Of a DNA stretch of 64,000 nt, positions 7,382 to 15,882 are shown piece after piece. A program made the translations under genes and the position numbers. A model generated the notes under the pieces. The model had not been told where the DNA came from. It searched no databases and saw only the letters and a list, made by a program, of their open reading frames with translations. The stretch covers positions 992,001 to 1,056,000 of the forward strand of contig NZ_CP159486.1 of the NCBI RefSeq assembly GCF_041902845.1, read 5' to 3'. The first letter of the stretch is position 1; each line of letters begins with the position of its first letter. The stretch is from Limibacterium fermenti (lineage in GTDB: Bacteria > Bacteroidota > Bacteroidia > Bacteroidales > Dysgonomonadaceae).

Positions 7382-10252
7382 ATGGTTCCATTCCTATATA
7401 AAATAGCAGAGGTTTTTTACCGGCAGTACGGCGCGGAATTATATACGCATACCTTTGTCTTTCCTAACCGGAGGGCGGGGATATTCTTTCAGAAATATCT
7501 GGCGGAGATTGCAGGAAAGCCTGTCTTTTCGCCTACCGTGATGACGATTCAAGAGCTTTTTGCGTTATTGTCGCCCTACCAACCGGCCGATAAAATCCAA
7601 CTCCTGGTGATGCTGTACGGCCATTTTGTGAAGGTCAGTCATTCGGAAGAGTCTTTTGATGAATTTCTCTATTGGGGTGAAATGCTGTTGAATGATTTTT
7701 CGGATGTCGATAAACACTTGGTCGATGCGCGGCAGCTATTCCGTAATATCCGCGACCTGCGTTCCCTCGAAACGGATAAGTCTTATTTGACCGATAAACA
7801 GATAGAGGCTATCCGGCGGTTTTGGACGAATTTTATGCCTGTGGAAAACAATAAAACGAAGCAACATTTTTTGGAGACCTGGGAGGTGTTATTGGAGCTA
7901 TATACCGCTTTTCGAGCGGAGTTACACGAGAAACAGTATGCATACGAAGGAATGATATTCCGGGAGGTGGCCGAAAGGGCGAAGGCTAAAGAAACCCTCA
8001 CGCCGGAGTTTACCGATATCGTGTTTGTCGGCCTGAATGCGTTGACGCCTGCGGAAACGGCGTTGCTCGACTATTTGAAAAATACCGGCGCCGCGGATTT
8101 TTATTGGGATTATGATTTTCCGATGATTCGGGATGAGCAGAATAAGGCTTCGCTTTGGGTAAAGGATAATCTCCGGCGCTTTCCTTCGCGGTTTGATGTG
8201 AAAGACCGGGAAGAAAAGCCCAAAACGACCATCGAGGTGATCGGCATTCCTTCCGGGGTGGGGCAGGCGAAACAAGTGACTCGGATATTGTCGGATTTGA
8301 TTCGAACGAAAGAGATTTCCGATCCCGATGAAGCGATCGATACGGCGATTATTCTGCCCGATGAGAATTTATTGTTGCCGGTGCTGTATTCCATTCCCGA
8401 AGAAATCGGAAAGATCAATGTAACGATGGGATACGGGTTGTCGCATTCTTCCGTCTCGAGTTTGACGGAGCATATCGCCGACTTGCAGCGGAATGTCCGC
8501 ACGACGAATGGCGGTCCGGGATTTTATTACCGCTTTGTCCTCTCCATCCTGAACCATCCCTTAATCGACCTTTCGGCGAAAAAGGAAGCAGAGGCGCTGA
8601 AAAAACATATTCTCGACAATAATCGCATTGTCGTTCCGGTGAGCGAGTTGCAAACCTGTTCGCTATTCCGCTTGATTTTTGCTCCCGTTGTCCGGCAGGA
8701 GCAGGTGGCCGATTATTTAAAGGATATTCTGACGGAGGTATATAATAGCCTCATCGGCGAAAAGCATGGGGAGAATGCGACTCCCAACGATACGCGTCCG
8801 ATTGATTTGGAACGGGAATTTATTGTGCAATATTATAAATCCGTCACCCGGTTGCAAGATACGCTTCAAGGTGTGAAAGAGCTGGCGGTCGACACCTATT
8901 TCCGGTTGCTGAAACGGTTGGCGCAGGGATTGAATGTCGCGTTCAGCGGCGAACCGTTGTCGGGGTTGCAGATCATGGGCGTGCTGGAAACGCGCGTGCT
9001 GGATTTCGAGAACCTGATCCTCTTATCGATGAACGAGGGCGTATATCCGCTCAAGAAGCCGGTCAACTCATTTATCCCCTTTACCTTGCGCAAAGGCTTC
9101 GGACTGCCGACTTACGAGTATCAGGACAGTATTTACGCCTATCATTTTTATCGCATGATCAGCCGGGCAAAGCGGGTGTATATGCTCTACGATAGCCGGG
9201 CGGAGGAGATGCAGACGGGCGAGGTGAGCCGTTATTTTTATCAATTGAAGTATCTGTACAACGACTTTTTCGATATTCGCGAGCGGGTGATGACGTACGA
9301 TGTCAGCGCCCCGCAAGTGTCGCCGGTGTCCGTTGCCAAAACGCCAGCCGTGATACAAAAGCTCGAAGCTTTTCGTGAAGGCGGCGATCGTTATCTGTCG
9401 GCTTCATCGGTCAATAACTATATCAACTGTCCCTTGCAGTTCTATTTTACCACCATCGAAAACCTGTCGGAGGAAACCGAAGTGCAGGAGTCGGTCGAGT
9501 CGGATGTGTTCGGAACCATCTTCCATAAACTGATGGAGGTCATTTATAACCGCTATAAGGGAAAGACGGTGACACCCGATATCCTGACGACCCTTGCGAA
9601 AGACGATGCCTACTTGACGCGGCTTATCGAACAAGCCTTTGCCGAATATTACTTTAAACAAAAAGAGAATCCCCAATCTTTACAGGGACAGATTTATCTG
9701 ATCGGGGAGATCTTGCGCAGTTATGTGAAGCAAACACTCAAAACCGATCAACAGTTCACCCCGTTCGACTATATTGATTCGGAGCATCGTTTCAAACGGA
9801 CGTATCGGGTGAATGACGGACTGTCGGTTAACTTTAAAGGAAGCATCGACCGTATTGACCGGGTGGGGGATCGCTATCGCGTGATCGATTATAAAAGCGG
9901 CAAAGGAGAGGTGAATTTCAAGGATGTGCAACAGTTGTTTGATGCCTCGAAAGCAAACCGGCCATACCAGATTTTGCAGGTGCTCTTATACAGTTATTTC
10001 TATTTGCAGGAAAGGGGGGGGATATCCCTTTCTCCCGCTATCTATTACCTCCGCTCGATATTCGGCGACCTTTCACCGGATGTCACACAGAATAAACAAT
10101 TGATGACCGACCTGTCTCTTGTGATGGAAGAATTCCTGCCGTTACTGAATCATTGCCTGGAAGAGATGTTCGATCCTTCCATTCCTTTTTCACAAACGCG
10201 TAATGAAATGCATTGCCGCTGGTGCCCCTTCCGCGATGTGTGCGGAAAATAA
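7382..10252 (+). CDS. AddB-like PD-(D/E)XK nuclease family protein
   Basis: A 956-residue protein resembling the AddB subunit of the AddAB helicase-nuclease that processes double-strand breaks for recombination. The N-terminal region (VFPNRRAGIFFQKYLAEIAG, about 27-46) looks like a helicase fold that lacks a Walker A motif. The C-terminal nuclease part has the QFYF box (INCPLQFYFTTIENL, about 682-696) and the catalytic PD-(D/E)XK core GSIDRIDRVGDRYRVIDYKS, with the D-Y-K triad. One cysteine in NCPLQF plus three in CRWCPFRDVC at the extreme C-terminus could hold an iron-sulphur staple as in AddB. An AddA/UvrD-like partner is not in the window. The gene follows the IS110 element and has its own -7 box. 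Confidence 0.88.
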   Translation: MVPFLYKIAEVFYRQYGAELYTHTFVFPNRRAGIFFQKYLAEIAGKPVFSPTVMTIQELFALLSPYQPADKIQLLVMLYGHFVKVSHSEESFDEFLYWGEMLLNDFSDVDKHLVDARQLFRNIRDLRSLETDKSYLTDKQIEAIRRFWTNFMPVENNKTKQHFLETWEVLLELYTAFRAELHEKQYAYEGMIFREVAERAKAKETLTPEFTDIVFVGLNALTPAETALLDYLKNTGAADFYWDYDFPMIRDEQNKASLWVKDNLRRFPSRFDVKDREEKPKTTIEVIGIPSGVGQAKQVTRILSDLIRTKEISDPDEAIDTAIILPDENLLLPVLYSIPEEIGKINVTMGYGLSHSSVSSLTEHIADLQRNVRTTNGGPGFYYRFVLSILNHPLIDLSAKKEAEALKKHILDNNRIVVPVSELQTCSLFRLIFAPVVRQEQVADYLKDILTEVYNSLIGEKHGENATPNDTRPIDLEREFIVQYYKSVTRLQDTLQGVKELAVDTYFRLLKRLAQGLNVAFSGEPLSGLQIMGVLETRVLDFENLILLSMNEGVYPLKKPVNSFIPFTLRKGFGLPTYEYQDSIYAYHFYRMISRAKRVYMLYDSRAEEMQTGEVSRYFYQLKYLYNDFFDIRERVMTYDVSAPQVSPVSVAKTPAVIQKLEAFREGGDRYLSASSVNNYINCPLQFYFTTIENLSEETEVQESVESDVFGTIFHKLMEVIYNRYKGKTVTPDILTTLAKDDAYLTRLIEQAFAEYYFKQKENPQSLQGQIYLIGEILRSYVKQTLKTDQQFTPFDYIDSEHRFKRTYRVNDGLSVNFKGSIDRIDRVGDRYRVIDYKSGKGEVNFKDVQQLFDASKANRPYQILQVLLYSYFYLQERGGISLSPAIYYLRSIFGDLSPDVTQNKQLMTDLSLVMEEFLPLLNHCLEEMFDPSIPFSQTRNEMHCRWCPFRDVCGK

Positions 10253-10260
10253 TTGACAAT

Positions 10261-10344
10261 GGAGAATGGAGGATAGAGATTGGAGACCGGTGACTGATGA
10301 CCGGAGACTGGTGACTGGCGACTGACGACCGGAGACCGGCGGGC
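10261..10344 (+). repeat. Degenerate 7-bp tandem array after the nuclease gene
   Basis: Twelve consecutive 7-bp units of the form GGnGAYY (GGAGACC, GGTGACT, GATGACC and similar) begin 8 bp after the stop codon. There are no indels between units but many substitutions. The array lies in the 256-bp gap before the KamA gene, which otherwise holds only a candidate -7 box. Confidence 0.8.
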
Positions 10345-10409
10345 GGAATCGGTTGAAAAATAAATTGAAAATAATTTGCCTTTTTAGAATAATGAGACCA
10401 AAATAGTCT

Positions 10410-10417
10410 TATCTTTG
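10410..10417 (+). promoter_or_regulatory. -7 element for the lysine aminomutase operon
   Basis: TATCTTTG matches TAnnTTTG and lies about 92 bp before the first gene of the operon. A TTTG at 10375-10378 is 31 bp upstream, too far for the usual 19-20 bp spacing, so the call rests on the -7 box alone. Confidence 0.4.
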
Positions 10418-10508
10418 AGCCGTTATATCGCAAAGAGAATAGCGAGTGTAATTAACTATATATAAATGTATTATAAAAACTATTTAAGAAAGATATTGAA
10501 TACGTTTT

Positions 10509-11762
10509 ATGAGCGCTAACGTAATGAAGGAAATGATCCTCCCAGAGGAGGATGTTCCGTTAGGTTCTCCCGCAAAAACGGGGAAAAAAACAGCCGTTTT
10601 GTCCACCTCACTTCTTCCGTCCGAAGGCGGAACGATAAAAATGGGGGAGACATCAAGACTATTTCTTAAAACACATTTTCCGGGCGTCACCCCGTCCGAT
10701 TGGAGCAATTGGAAATGGCAGCTCCACAACAGTTTTACTTCTCTCAGCCAATTATCATCCTTAGTTGAACTCTCCGGTAGTGAAAAGCAGGTGCTCCTTG
10801 CACCGGGGACCCATTTGCCTTTCCGTTTGACCCCTTATTATGCTTCTTTACTTTCCGACCCTCAATACGGGCAGGTGATCCGTAAGGCAATGATCCCAGG
10901 GGTACATGAATTGGATATCGCTCCCGGCGAAAAAGCCGATCCGTTGAATGAAGAAGCTTCCAGTCCCGTGCCGCATCTGGTGCATCGTTATCCCGACCGG
11001 GTGTTGTTTCTTGCCACAGGCTTTTGTTCGGCATATTGCCGCTATTGTACGCGCACGCACATGGTTGCCAAGGAAAAGGTTCATTTCAATAGAAATTGGG
11101 AGCCGGCGTTGCAATACATCCGCGAACATACCGAAGTCCGGGATGTACTGATTTCCGGAGGCGATCCCCTGACGATGCCCGATCCGTTGTTGAAGTTGTT
11201 ATTGACGGAACTACGCGCGATTCCCCATGTGGAAATCTTGCGGATCGGAACGAAAGTGCCGGTGGTGTTGCCGCAACGCATCACGCCGCAACTGACAGCC
11301 ATGCTCAAACAGTTCCATCCGTTGATGATCAGCATTCATTTCATGCATCCCGTGGAGTTGACGCCCGAAACATCGGAAGCCTGCACCCGTTTGGCCGATG
11401 CCGGTATACCGTTGGGTAGCCAAACCGTGTTGCTGAAAGGCATTAATGATGATGTCGAGGTGATGAAAAAATTGATGCAGGGGCTATTGAAGATCCGTGT
11501 CCGTCCCTATTATTTATATCAATGCGACCCGATTCCCGGTTCGGCGAAATTCCGTACGTCGGTCGACAAGGGGTTGGAAATCATTCACGGGTTGCGCGGA
11601 TTTACATCGGGGTATGCCGTGCCGCATTATGTTATCGATGCTCCCGGCGGAGGAGGAAAGATACCGTTGCTTCCCGAGTATGTGCAGGGACGGGAAAACG
11701 GGAATATCATCCTGAAAAACTATGAAGGAAAGACCTTCCTCTATCCCGATACGGAATTATAA
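10509..11762 (+). CDS. kamA: Lysine 2,3-aminomutase-type radical SAM/PLP enzyme (KamA family)
   Basis: A 417-residue radical SAM enzyme. The CxxxCxxC cluster motif is C173/C177/C180 (GFCSAYCRYCTRTH), followed by R182 at the carboxylate-binding position. The PLP-binding lysine is K384 in IDAPGGGGKIP. The two aspartates that bind the epsilon-amino group of lysine in Clostridium lysine 2,3-aminomutase (in YQCD and VxDAPGGGGK) are both present as D340 and D377 with the same 37-residue spacing, so L-lysine to L-beta-lysine is the best functional guess. The C-terminal cysteine tail of the clostridial enzyme is absent, and about 45 extra N-terminal residues precede the conserved region; an internal ATG at 10641 is an alternative start. 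It heads an operon with two ATP-grasp ligases and an acetyltransferase. Confidence 0.88.
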   Translation: MSANVMKEMILPEEDVPLGSPAKTGKKTAVLSTSLLPSEGGTIKMGETSRLFLKTHFPGVTPSDWSNWKWQLHNSFTSLSQLSSLVELSGSEKQVLLAPGTHLPFRLTPYYASLLSDPQYGQVIRKAMIPGVHELDIAPGEKADPLNEEASSPVPHLVHRYPDRVLFLATGFCSAYCRYCTRTHMVAKEKVHFNRNWEPALQYIREHTEVRDVLISGGDPLTMPDPLLKLLLTELRAIPHVEILRIGTKVPVVLPQRITPQLTAMLKQFHPLMISIHFMHPVELTPETSEACTRLADAGIPLGSQTVLLKGINDDVEVMKKLMQGLLKIRVRPYYLYQCDPIPGSAKFRTSVDKGLEIIHGLRGFTSGYAVPHYVIDAPGGGGKIPLLPEYVQGRENGNIILKNYEGKTFLYPDTEL

Positions 11763-11779
11763 TCAGTAAACAGATAAAG

Positions 11780-12763
11780 ATGAAAATAGGACTGACCTAT
11801 GATTTAAGGTCGGAATATCTCGCATTGGGGTATTCCGCCGAAGAAACGGCCGAATTGGATACGGAAGAAACGGTGGAAGGTATCGAACAGGCTTTGCGTA
11901 AGCTCGGATACGAAACGGAACGCATCGGCCATGCCCGTGCGTTGATGCAACGGTTGTTGCGGGGTGACCGATGGAACTGCGTCTTCAATATTTGCGAGGG
12001 ATTACAGGGCGACGGTCGCGAGTCGTTGGTGCCGGCTTTGCTGGATGCGTGGCAGATACCTTATGTGTTTTCGGGAGCAACCGCGTTGGCCTTGTCGTTG
12101 GATAAAGCGCTTTGTAAACGGATCGTGAGGGATGCGGGAATTCCGACACCCGACTTTGTGCTTGTCCGGTCGGAAGAAGACCTGAAGAAGGATAAACCGG
12201 CTTTTCCTCTTTTTGTAAAGCCTGCGTGGGATGGTACGGGAAAAGGCATCAGCGAGCAATCGCTCGTCAACGGTGAAGAGGAATATCTCGCGGTTTGTAC
12301 CGGCCTGCTGCGACGTTTTCATCAGCCGGTGCTGGTCGAGTCGTATTTGCCGGGGCGCGAGTTTACCGCCGGCGTGGTCGGCAACGGAGCGGATGCCCGG
12401 GTGATTGGCGTGATGGAAGTGGTGTTCCGACCGTCGGTTCGCCGGATTTATTCGTATGAGAACAAGCAGGATTATAAAAATCGGGTGGAGTACGTGAATA
12501 CCACCGGAGAGTTGTTCGATAAATGTGCCCGGTTGGCCTTACGCGTTTGGGAGGTGACTGCCAGCCGTGATGCCGGGCGTATCGATCTGCGTCTTAACGA
12601 AGCGGGAGAACCGGAGTTTATAGAGATCAATCCGTTGGCGGGTTTGAACTTGCATGATTCCGACCTGCCGATTCTGGCACGGCTCAACGGAATGGATTTT
12701 ACCGGCCTGATCGCGGCCATCATGCAGGCTGCGGAAAAAAGGATGTGTATGAAGGAAGTATGA
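11780..12763 (+). CDS. D-Ala-D-Ala-ligase-like ATP-grasp enzyme 1
   Basis: A 327-residue ATP-grasp protein starting 17 bp after the aminomutase gene. It has the ligase N-terminal domain (MKIGLTYDLRSEYL, then NICEGLQGDGRESLVPALLD), the ATP-binding lysine region FPLFVKPAWDGTGKGI (about 145-160), and the metal-binding EFIEINPLAGLN near the C-terminus. Such enzymes form carboxyl-phosphate intermediates and join them to an amine. The standard cell-wall Ddl is expected elsewhere; the pairing with an aminomutase and a paralogue suggests a dedicated amide- or peptide-forming step, perhaps on beta-lysine. Its substrate is not known. The stop codon lies inside the first unit of a 7-bp tandem array. Confidence 0.85.
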   Translation: MKIGLTYDLRSEYLALGYSAEETAELDTEETVEGIEQALRKLGYETERIGHARALMQRLLRGDRWNCVFNICEGLQGDGRESLVPALLDAWQIPYVFSGATALALSLDKALCKRIVRDAGIPTPDFVLVRSEEDLKKDKPAFPLFVKPAWDGTGKGISEQSLVNGEEEYLAVCTGLLRRFHQPVLVESYLPGREFTAGVVGNGADARVIGVMEVVFRPSVRRIYSYENKQDYKNRVEYVNTTGELFDKCARLALRVWEVTASRDAGRIDLRLNEAGEPEFIEINPLAGLNLHDSDLPILARLNGMDFTGLIAAIMQAAEKRMCMKEV

Positions 12764-12926
12764 ATTATGAGGTATGAGGTGTGAAGTATGAGGTGTGAGG
12801 TATGAGGTATGAGGTATGAGGTATGAGGTATGAGGTATGAGGTATGAAGTATGAGGTATGAAGTATGAGTTGTGAATTATCAATTATCAATTATCAATTA
12901 TCAATTATCAATTATCAATTATGAAT
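12761..12926 (+). repeat. 7-bp tandem array joining two ATP-grasp genes
   Basis: The whole gap between the two ligase genes is a 7-bp array. The first part has about 14-15 units of ATGAGGT and close variants, and the second part about 6 units of ATCAATT. The array includes the stop codon of the upstream gene (in GTATGAATT) and the start codon of the downstream gene (in ATTATGAATTAC), so both gene ends are made of repeat units. Confidence 0.9.
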
Positions 12927-13910
12927 TACAACGTTGTTCTATTGCATAACCGTTTGTCGGAGACGCCGTCGGCGGATGAGTCGGATGTGTTGCAGCAGGT
13001 CGGTTTGGTGAATGAGGCGTTGAAGGCCTTGGGCTTTTCGACCGTTGTCCATGATATCGGGACGGATTTATACGAAGATATCCGGAAAATAAACCGGTTG
13101 TCGCCTGCTTTCGTCTTTAATCTGGTTGAGACGGTCTTCGATAAGAGCGAGTTGTTGTCGATCGTCCCCTCGCTTTTATCATCCTTCCATATTCCGTATG
13201 CCGGCGTGAGAGCCGAAGGACTGTATCTGACGACTAATAAGTTGTTGGCGAAAAAGAGGATGAGGCGCGAAGGTATTCCCACACCGGATTGGGCTATGCC
13301 TCAAGACGAAGGGATATCTTTTGCACAGGACAAAAAATATATCCTCAAACCGATTTCGGAAGAAGGATCAGTGGGGCTGGAAGAAGAGGCGGTGTTTTCG
13401 GGGCGGTTGCCCGCCGTTTCCGGACCTGCCGACGCGTATTTCGTAGAAGAATTTATAGAAGGGCGGGAGTTTAATGTGAGCGTGATCGGCCGACCGGGTC
13501 GATTCCGCGTATTACCGCCGGCGGAGATGATCTTTCACGATTTTCCGCCCGGAAAAGAGCGTGTGCTCGGATATCGTGCCAAATGGGATGAGCAGTCTTT
13601 CGAATATACCCATACCTGTCGGGCGTTCGATACTTTAAGCGATGAGCCGGAATTACGGCAGGCATTGGAGACTTATGCCACGCAGTGCGGAGAGCTTTTC
13701 GAACTGTGCGGTTATTTTCGCGTCGATTTTCGTGTCTCGAAAGAGGGAAAGCCTTATGTGTTGGAAGTAAACGGAAATCCGTGCATTTCGCCCGATAGCG
13801 GTTTTATTGCGGCGGCTCATCATGCCGGTATGTCATCTGTCGGAATCGTGAGGGAGATTCTTTTGTCGTCTTTTCCGCCGGATTTTGTTCCCGTCGCGCA
13901 CCTTCAGTAG
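12921..13910 (+). CDS. D-Ala-D-Ala-ligase-like ATP-grasp enzyme 2
   Basis: A 329-residue ATP-grasp protein, a distant paralogue of the preceding gene. Recognisable parts are the N-terminal substrate-domain stretch FVFNLVETVFDKSELLS, the ATP-binding region KYILKPISEEGSVGL (about 139-153), the FVEEFIEGREFNVSVIG strand, and the metal ligands in YVLEVNGNPCISPDSG (about 280-295). The pair of ligases implies two successive ligations or a heterodimer. The start ATG lies in the last unit of the 7-bp array, and no ribosome-binding site other than AT-rich repeat precedes it. Amide- or peptide-bond formation is a family property; the substrate is inferred only from the neighbouring lysine aminomutase. 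Confidence 0.85.
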   Translation: MNYNVVLLHNRLSETPSADESDVLQQVGLVNEALKALGFSTVVHDIGTDLYEDIRKINRLSPAFVFNLVETVFDKSELLSIVPSLLSSFHIPYAGVRAEGLYLTTNKLLAKKRMRREGIPTPDWAMPQDEGISFAQDKKYILKPISEEGSVGLEEEAVFSGRLPAVSGPADAYFVEEFIEGREFNVSVIGRPGRFRVLPPAEMIFHDFPPGKERVLGYRAKWDEQSFEYTHTCRAFDTLSDEPELRQALETYATQCGELFELCGYFRVDFRVSKEGKPYVLEVNGNPCISPDSGFIAAAHHAGMSSVGIVREILLSSFPPDFVPVAHLQ

Positions 13911-13956
13911 TGGGTCAGAAAAATAGACTTATCCTTGAATTATTAAATAGATTATA

Positions 13957-14496
13957 ATGATGGAATGTATTACATGTCGCGATCGATTGATCGCTTCGGA
14001 TCGTATCGATTTAAAAGAAGTTTTGGCCTCGACCGGAATGTTTTATGATTTTGAAATCGATGTCGCATTAGAAATCATCGAACTGTTCTTGAAGGATGGG
14101 GAAAAGACGGGGTATTATTTCTATGTCCTCGAATCGGAGGGGCGTGCGGTGGGTTATGTCAATTTCGGACCGACACCGTGTACCGTAGCGAGTTGGGATA
14201 TGTATTGGATGGCAGTCCGTAAGGATCTGCAAGGCGCCGGATGGGGGCGGAAACTTCTGGAGATGGCCGAAAAGCGGATTTTTTCGATGGGAGGAAAGAA
14301 TATATGGATTGAAACGTCCTCTCGGGACGCGTATGTCCCGACACAAATATTTTACAGCAGGAACGGCTATGAATTGTTCAGCCGTTTGCCGGACTTTTAC
14401 GATACGGGAGACGATAGGTTGGTCTTCGGAAAAAAAACAGGGCGGATTGAAGAAAGATTGAAGGGAGTCAGGTGCGAGTCTGTAGTGCCGAAGTGA
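13957..14496 (+). CDS. GNAT-family N-acetyltransferase
   Basis: A 179-residue acetyl-CoA-dependent acetyltransferase. Motif A is visible as MAVRKDLQGAGWGRKLLEMA (about 87-106, with the Q-G-A-G-W-G pyrophosphate loop). Motif B is QIFYSRNGYELFSRLPDFY. It is the last gene of the aminomutase/ATP-grasp operon, 46 bp after the second ligase. Beta-lysine acetyltransferases (AblB, in osmolyte synthesis) and streptothricin acetyltransferases act on beta-lysyl amines, so acetylation of a beta-lysine moiety is a reasonable guess, but the protein is shorter than AblB. The last nine or so codons lie inside a 21-bp tandem array. Confidence 0.85.
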   Translation: MMECITCRDRLIASDRIDLKEVLASTGMFYDFEIDVALEIIELFLKDGEKTGYYFYVLESEGRAVGYVNFGPTPCTVASWDMYWMAVRKDLQGAGWGRKLLEMAEKRIFSMGGKNIWIETSSRDAYVPTQIFYSRNGYELFSRLPDFYDTGDDRLVFGKKTGRIEERLKGVRCESVVPK

Positions 14497-14593
14497 TGGG
14501 GTGTAACGCCGGTGTGATGGCAAGTAATGCTGAAGTGTTGAGATGTAACGCCGAAGTCATTGCTGGTAATGCTCCGGTGACGGAAGGCAATCC
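14468..14593 (+). repeat. 21-bp tandem array across two convergent gene ends
   Basis: Six consecutive 21-bp units (14468-14488, then every 21 bp to 14593) share the pattern GAAGTG...TGTAACGC with no indels. The first unit and part of the second encode the C-terminus of the GNAT protein on the plus strand. The last two units encode the C-terminal dozen residues of the minus-strand desulfidase gene, so the array bridges and forms both gene ends. Confidence 0.8.
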
Positions 14594-15882
14594 TTGTGCG
14601 TCATGATATCCAAAATGATTTTATTCGCTTCCCGCATCCCTTCTTGTCCGATAAGCGACATCCCCTTTATGCAGTCGTCGACATCTTCTTGTACAATGCC
14701 TTCGGCCGAAGTTACACATACGTGTTTTATCGCTAATTGGGCCGAAAGCATGGCCGAATATACGCCACTCGATAATTTCATGGAGCAACTGGGTTTAGCC
14801 CCGTCGCAAAACATGCCGGTAAGATTCGCGATCATGTTTTTCACGGCAAAACAAACTTGTTCATAATTGCCTCCCATTAAATGCACCAGGCCGCAACTGG
14901 CTCCTGTGGTGGCCACTACGCAGCCGCATAAGGCCGATAAACGACCCAGGTATTGTTTGACGTATATCACCGTGAGATGGCTGAGGATAAGGGCTCTGAT
15001 TAAAGCCTCCTCGGGCTTGTGGTTCCTTTCCGCATAGATTAACACCGGAAGGGTGGCGGCTATTCCCTGATTACCGCTACCCGAATTACTCATGACGGGG
15101 ATCATCGCGCCCGCCATTCGGGCATCGCATGCGGCGCACGAAAAGGCAAGCATGCATCTCAGGTCATCGGGAAATTCCGACAGATCCTTCGAGGAGGCTT
15201 TGAATATCTTGCCGAGTCCATGTCCGTAATTACCTTTAAAAGACATCTCTGCGGCTGCACGGTTTACCGCTGCCGACTCAAGAATAAAATCAATTTCCGA
15301 AAGCGGCGTATCCATGGCAAATGCATAGATTTTAGGAAGCGATAACTCCACACCTTCGGTCTTCTCGTCTTTTTGTTCCGAAGAAGAGGCATCCTTCAAA
15401 ACCGTGCCATTGAAGGCCAAATAAGAGAAATGCGTATGCTCACGGCTAATGATGGCGGTCGACCGGTTAGTTTCCCCTTTGCATTCTACTTCGATATAAA
15501 GTGTTTCCGTGGTGTCTTTCTTTTGCCGGATTTCGATGCACTCTTTTTGCAGTAATTGCTTCCCGCGTTCGACATCCGGGGGAGTGCAGTCTTTCAGGAC
15601 TTCCAACTGGTATTCCGATTTACCGGCAACGATGCCTAACGCCACGGCAATAGGCAACCCGATCATCCCGTCGGTACCGGGGATGCCGACTCCCATGGCA
15701 TTCTTAAGGACATTCTCACTTAACCGCACAGAGACTTGTTGCGGCGTTTCGCCTAACAATTCCGCCGCTTTTGCCGCACAAAGCGCCACCGCCACTGGTT
15801 CCGTACAACCGATAGCCGGAATCACTTCCTGTTTGAGTAATCGGATGATTTGATTTCTTTCGATTGGATTCATTCTATTCAT
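14557..15882 (-). CDS. L-cysteine desulfidase family protein (UPF0597/CyuA-like)
   Basis: A 441-residue protein of the serine-dehydratase-alpha-like UPF0597 family, which includes CyuA/YhaM. Members cleave L-cysteine to pyruvate, ammonia and sulphide with a [4Fe-4S] cluster. The family signature VIPAIGCTEPVAVALCAAKA (about 16-35) holds the N-terminal cysteine. The conserved C-terminal block GMFCDGAKPSCSMKLSSG carries two more cysteines that could be cluster ligands. The annotated ATG overlaps the upstream methionine aminopeptidase gene by 8 bp; an in-frame ATG three codons later removes that overlap. The last dozen codons are formed by 21-bp repeat units, so the C-terminal tail is probably not conserved. 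Confidence 0.85.
   Translation of the reverse strand: MNRMNPIERNQIIRLLKQEVIPAIGCTEPVAVALCAAKAAELLGETPQQVSVRLSENVLKNAMGVGIPGTDGMIGLPIAVALGIVAGKSEYQLEVLKDCTPPDVERGKQLLQKECIEIRQKKDTTETLYIEVECKGETNRSTAIISREHTHFSYLAFNGTVLKDASSSEQKDEKTEGVELSLPKIYAFAMDTPLSEIDFILESAAVNRAAAEMSFKGNYGHGLGKIFKASSKDLSEFPDDLRCMLAFSCAACDARMAGAMIPVMSNSGSGNQGIAATLPVLIYAERNHKPEEALIRALILSHLTVIYVKQYLGRLSALCGCVVATTGASCGLVHLMGGNYEQVCFAVKNMIANLTGMFCDGAKPSCSMKLSSGVYSAMLSAQLAIKHVCVTSAEGIVQEDVDDCIKGMSLIGQEGMREANKIILDIMTHKDCLPSPEHYQQ

Noticed and set aside
12761..12926. CRISPR array
   Set aside because: Units are 7 bp with no spacers, and no cas genes occur in the window. The same holds for the 21-bp arrays.
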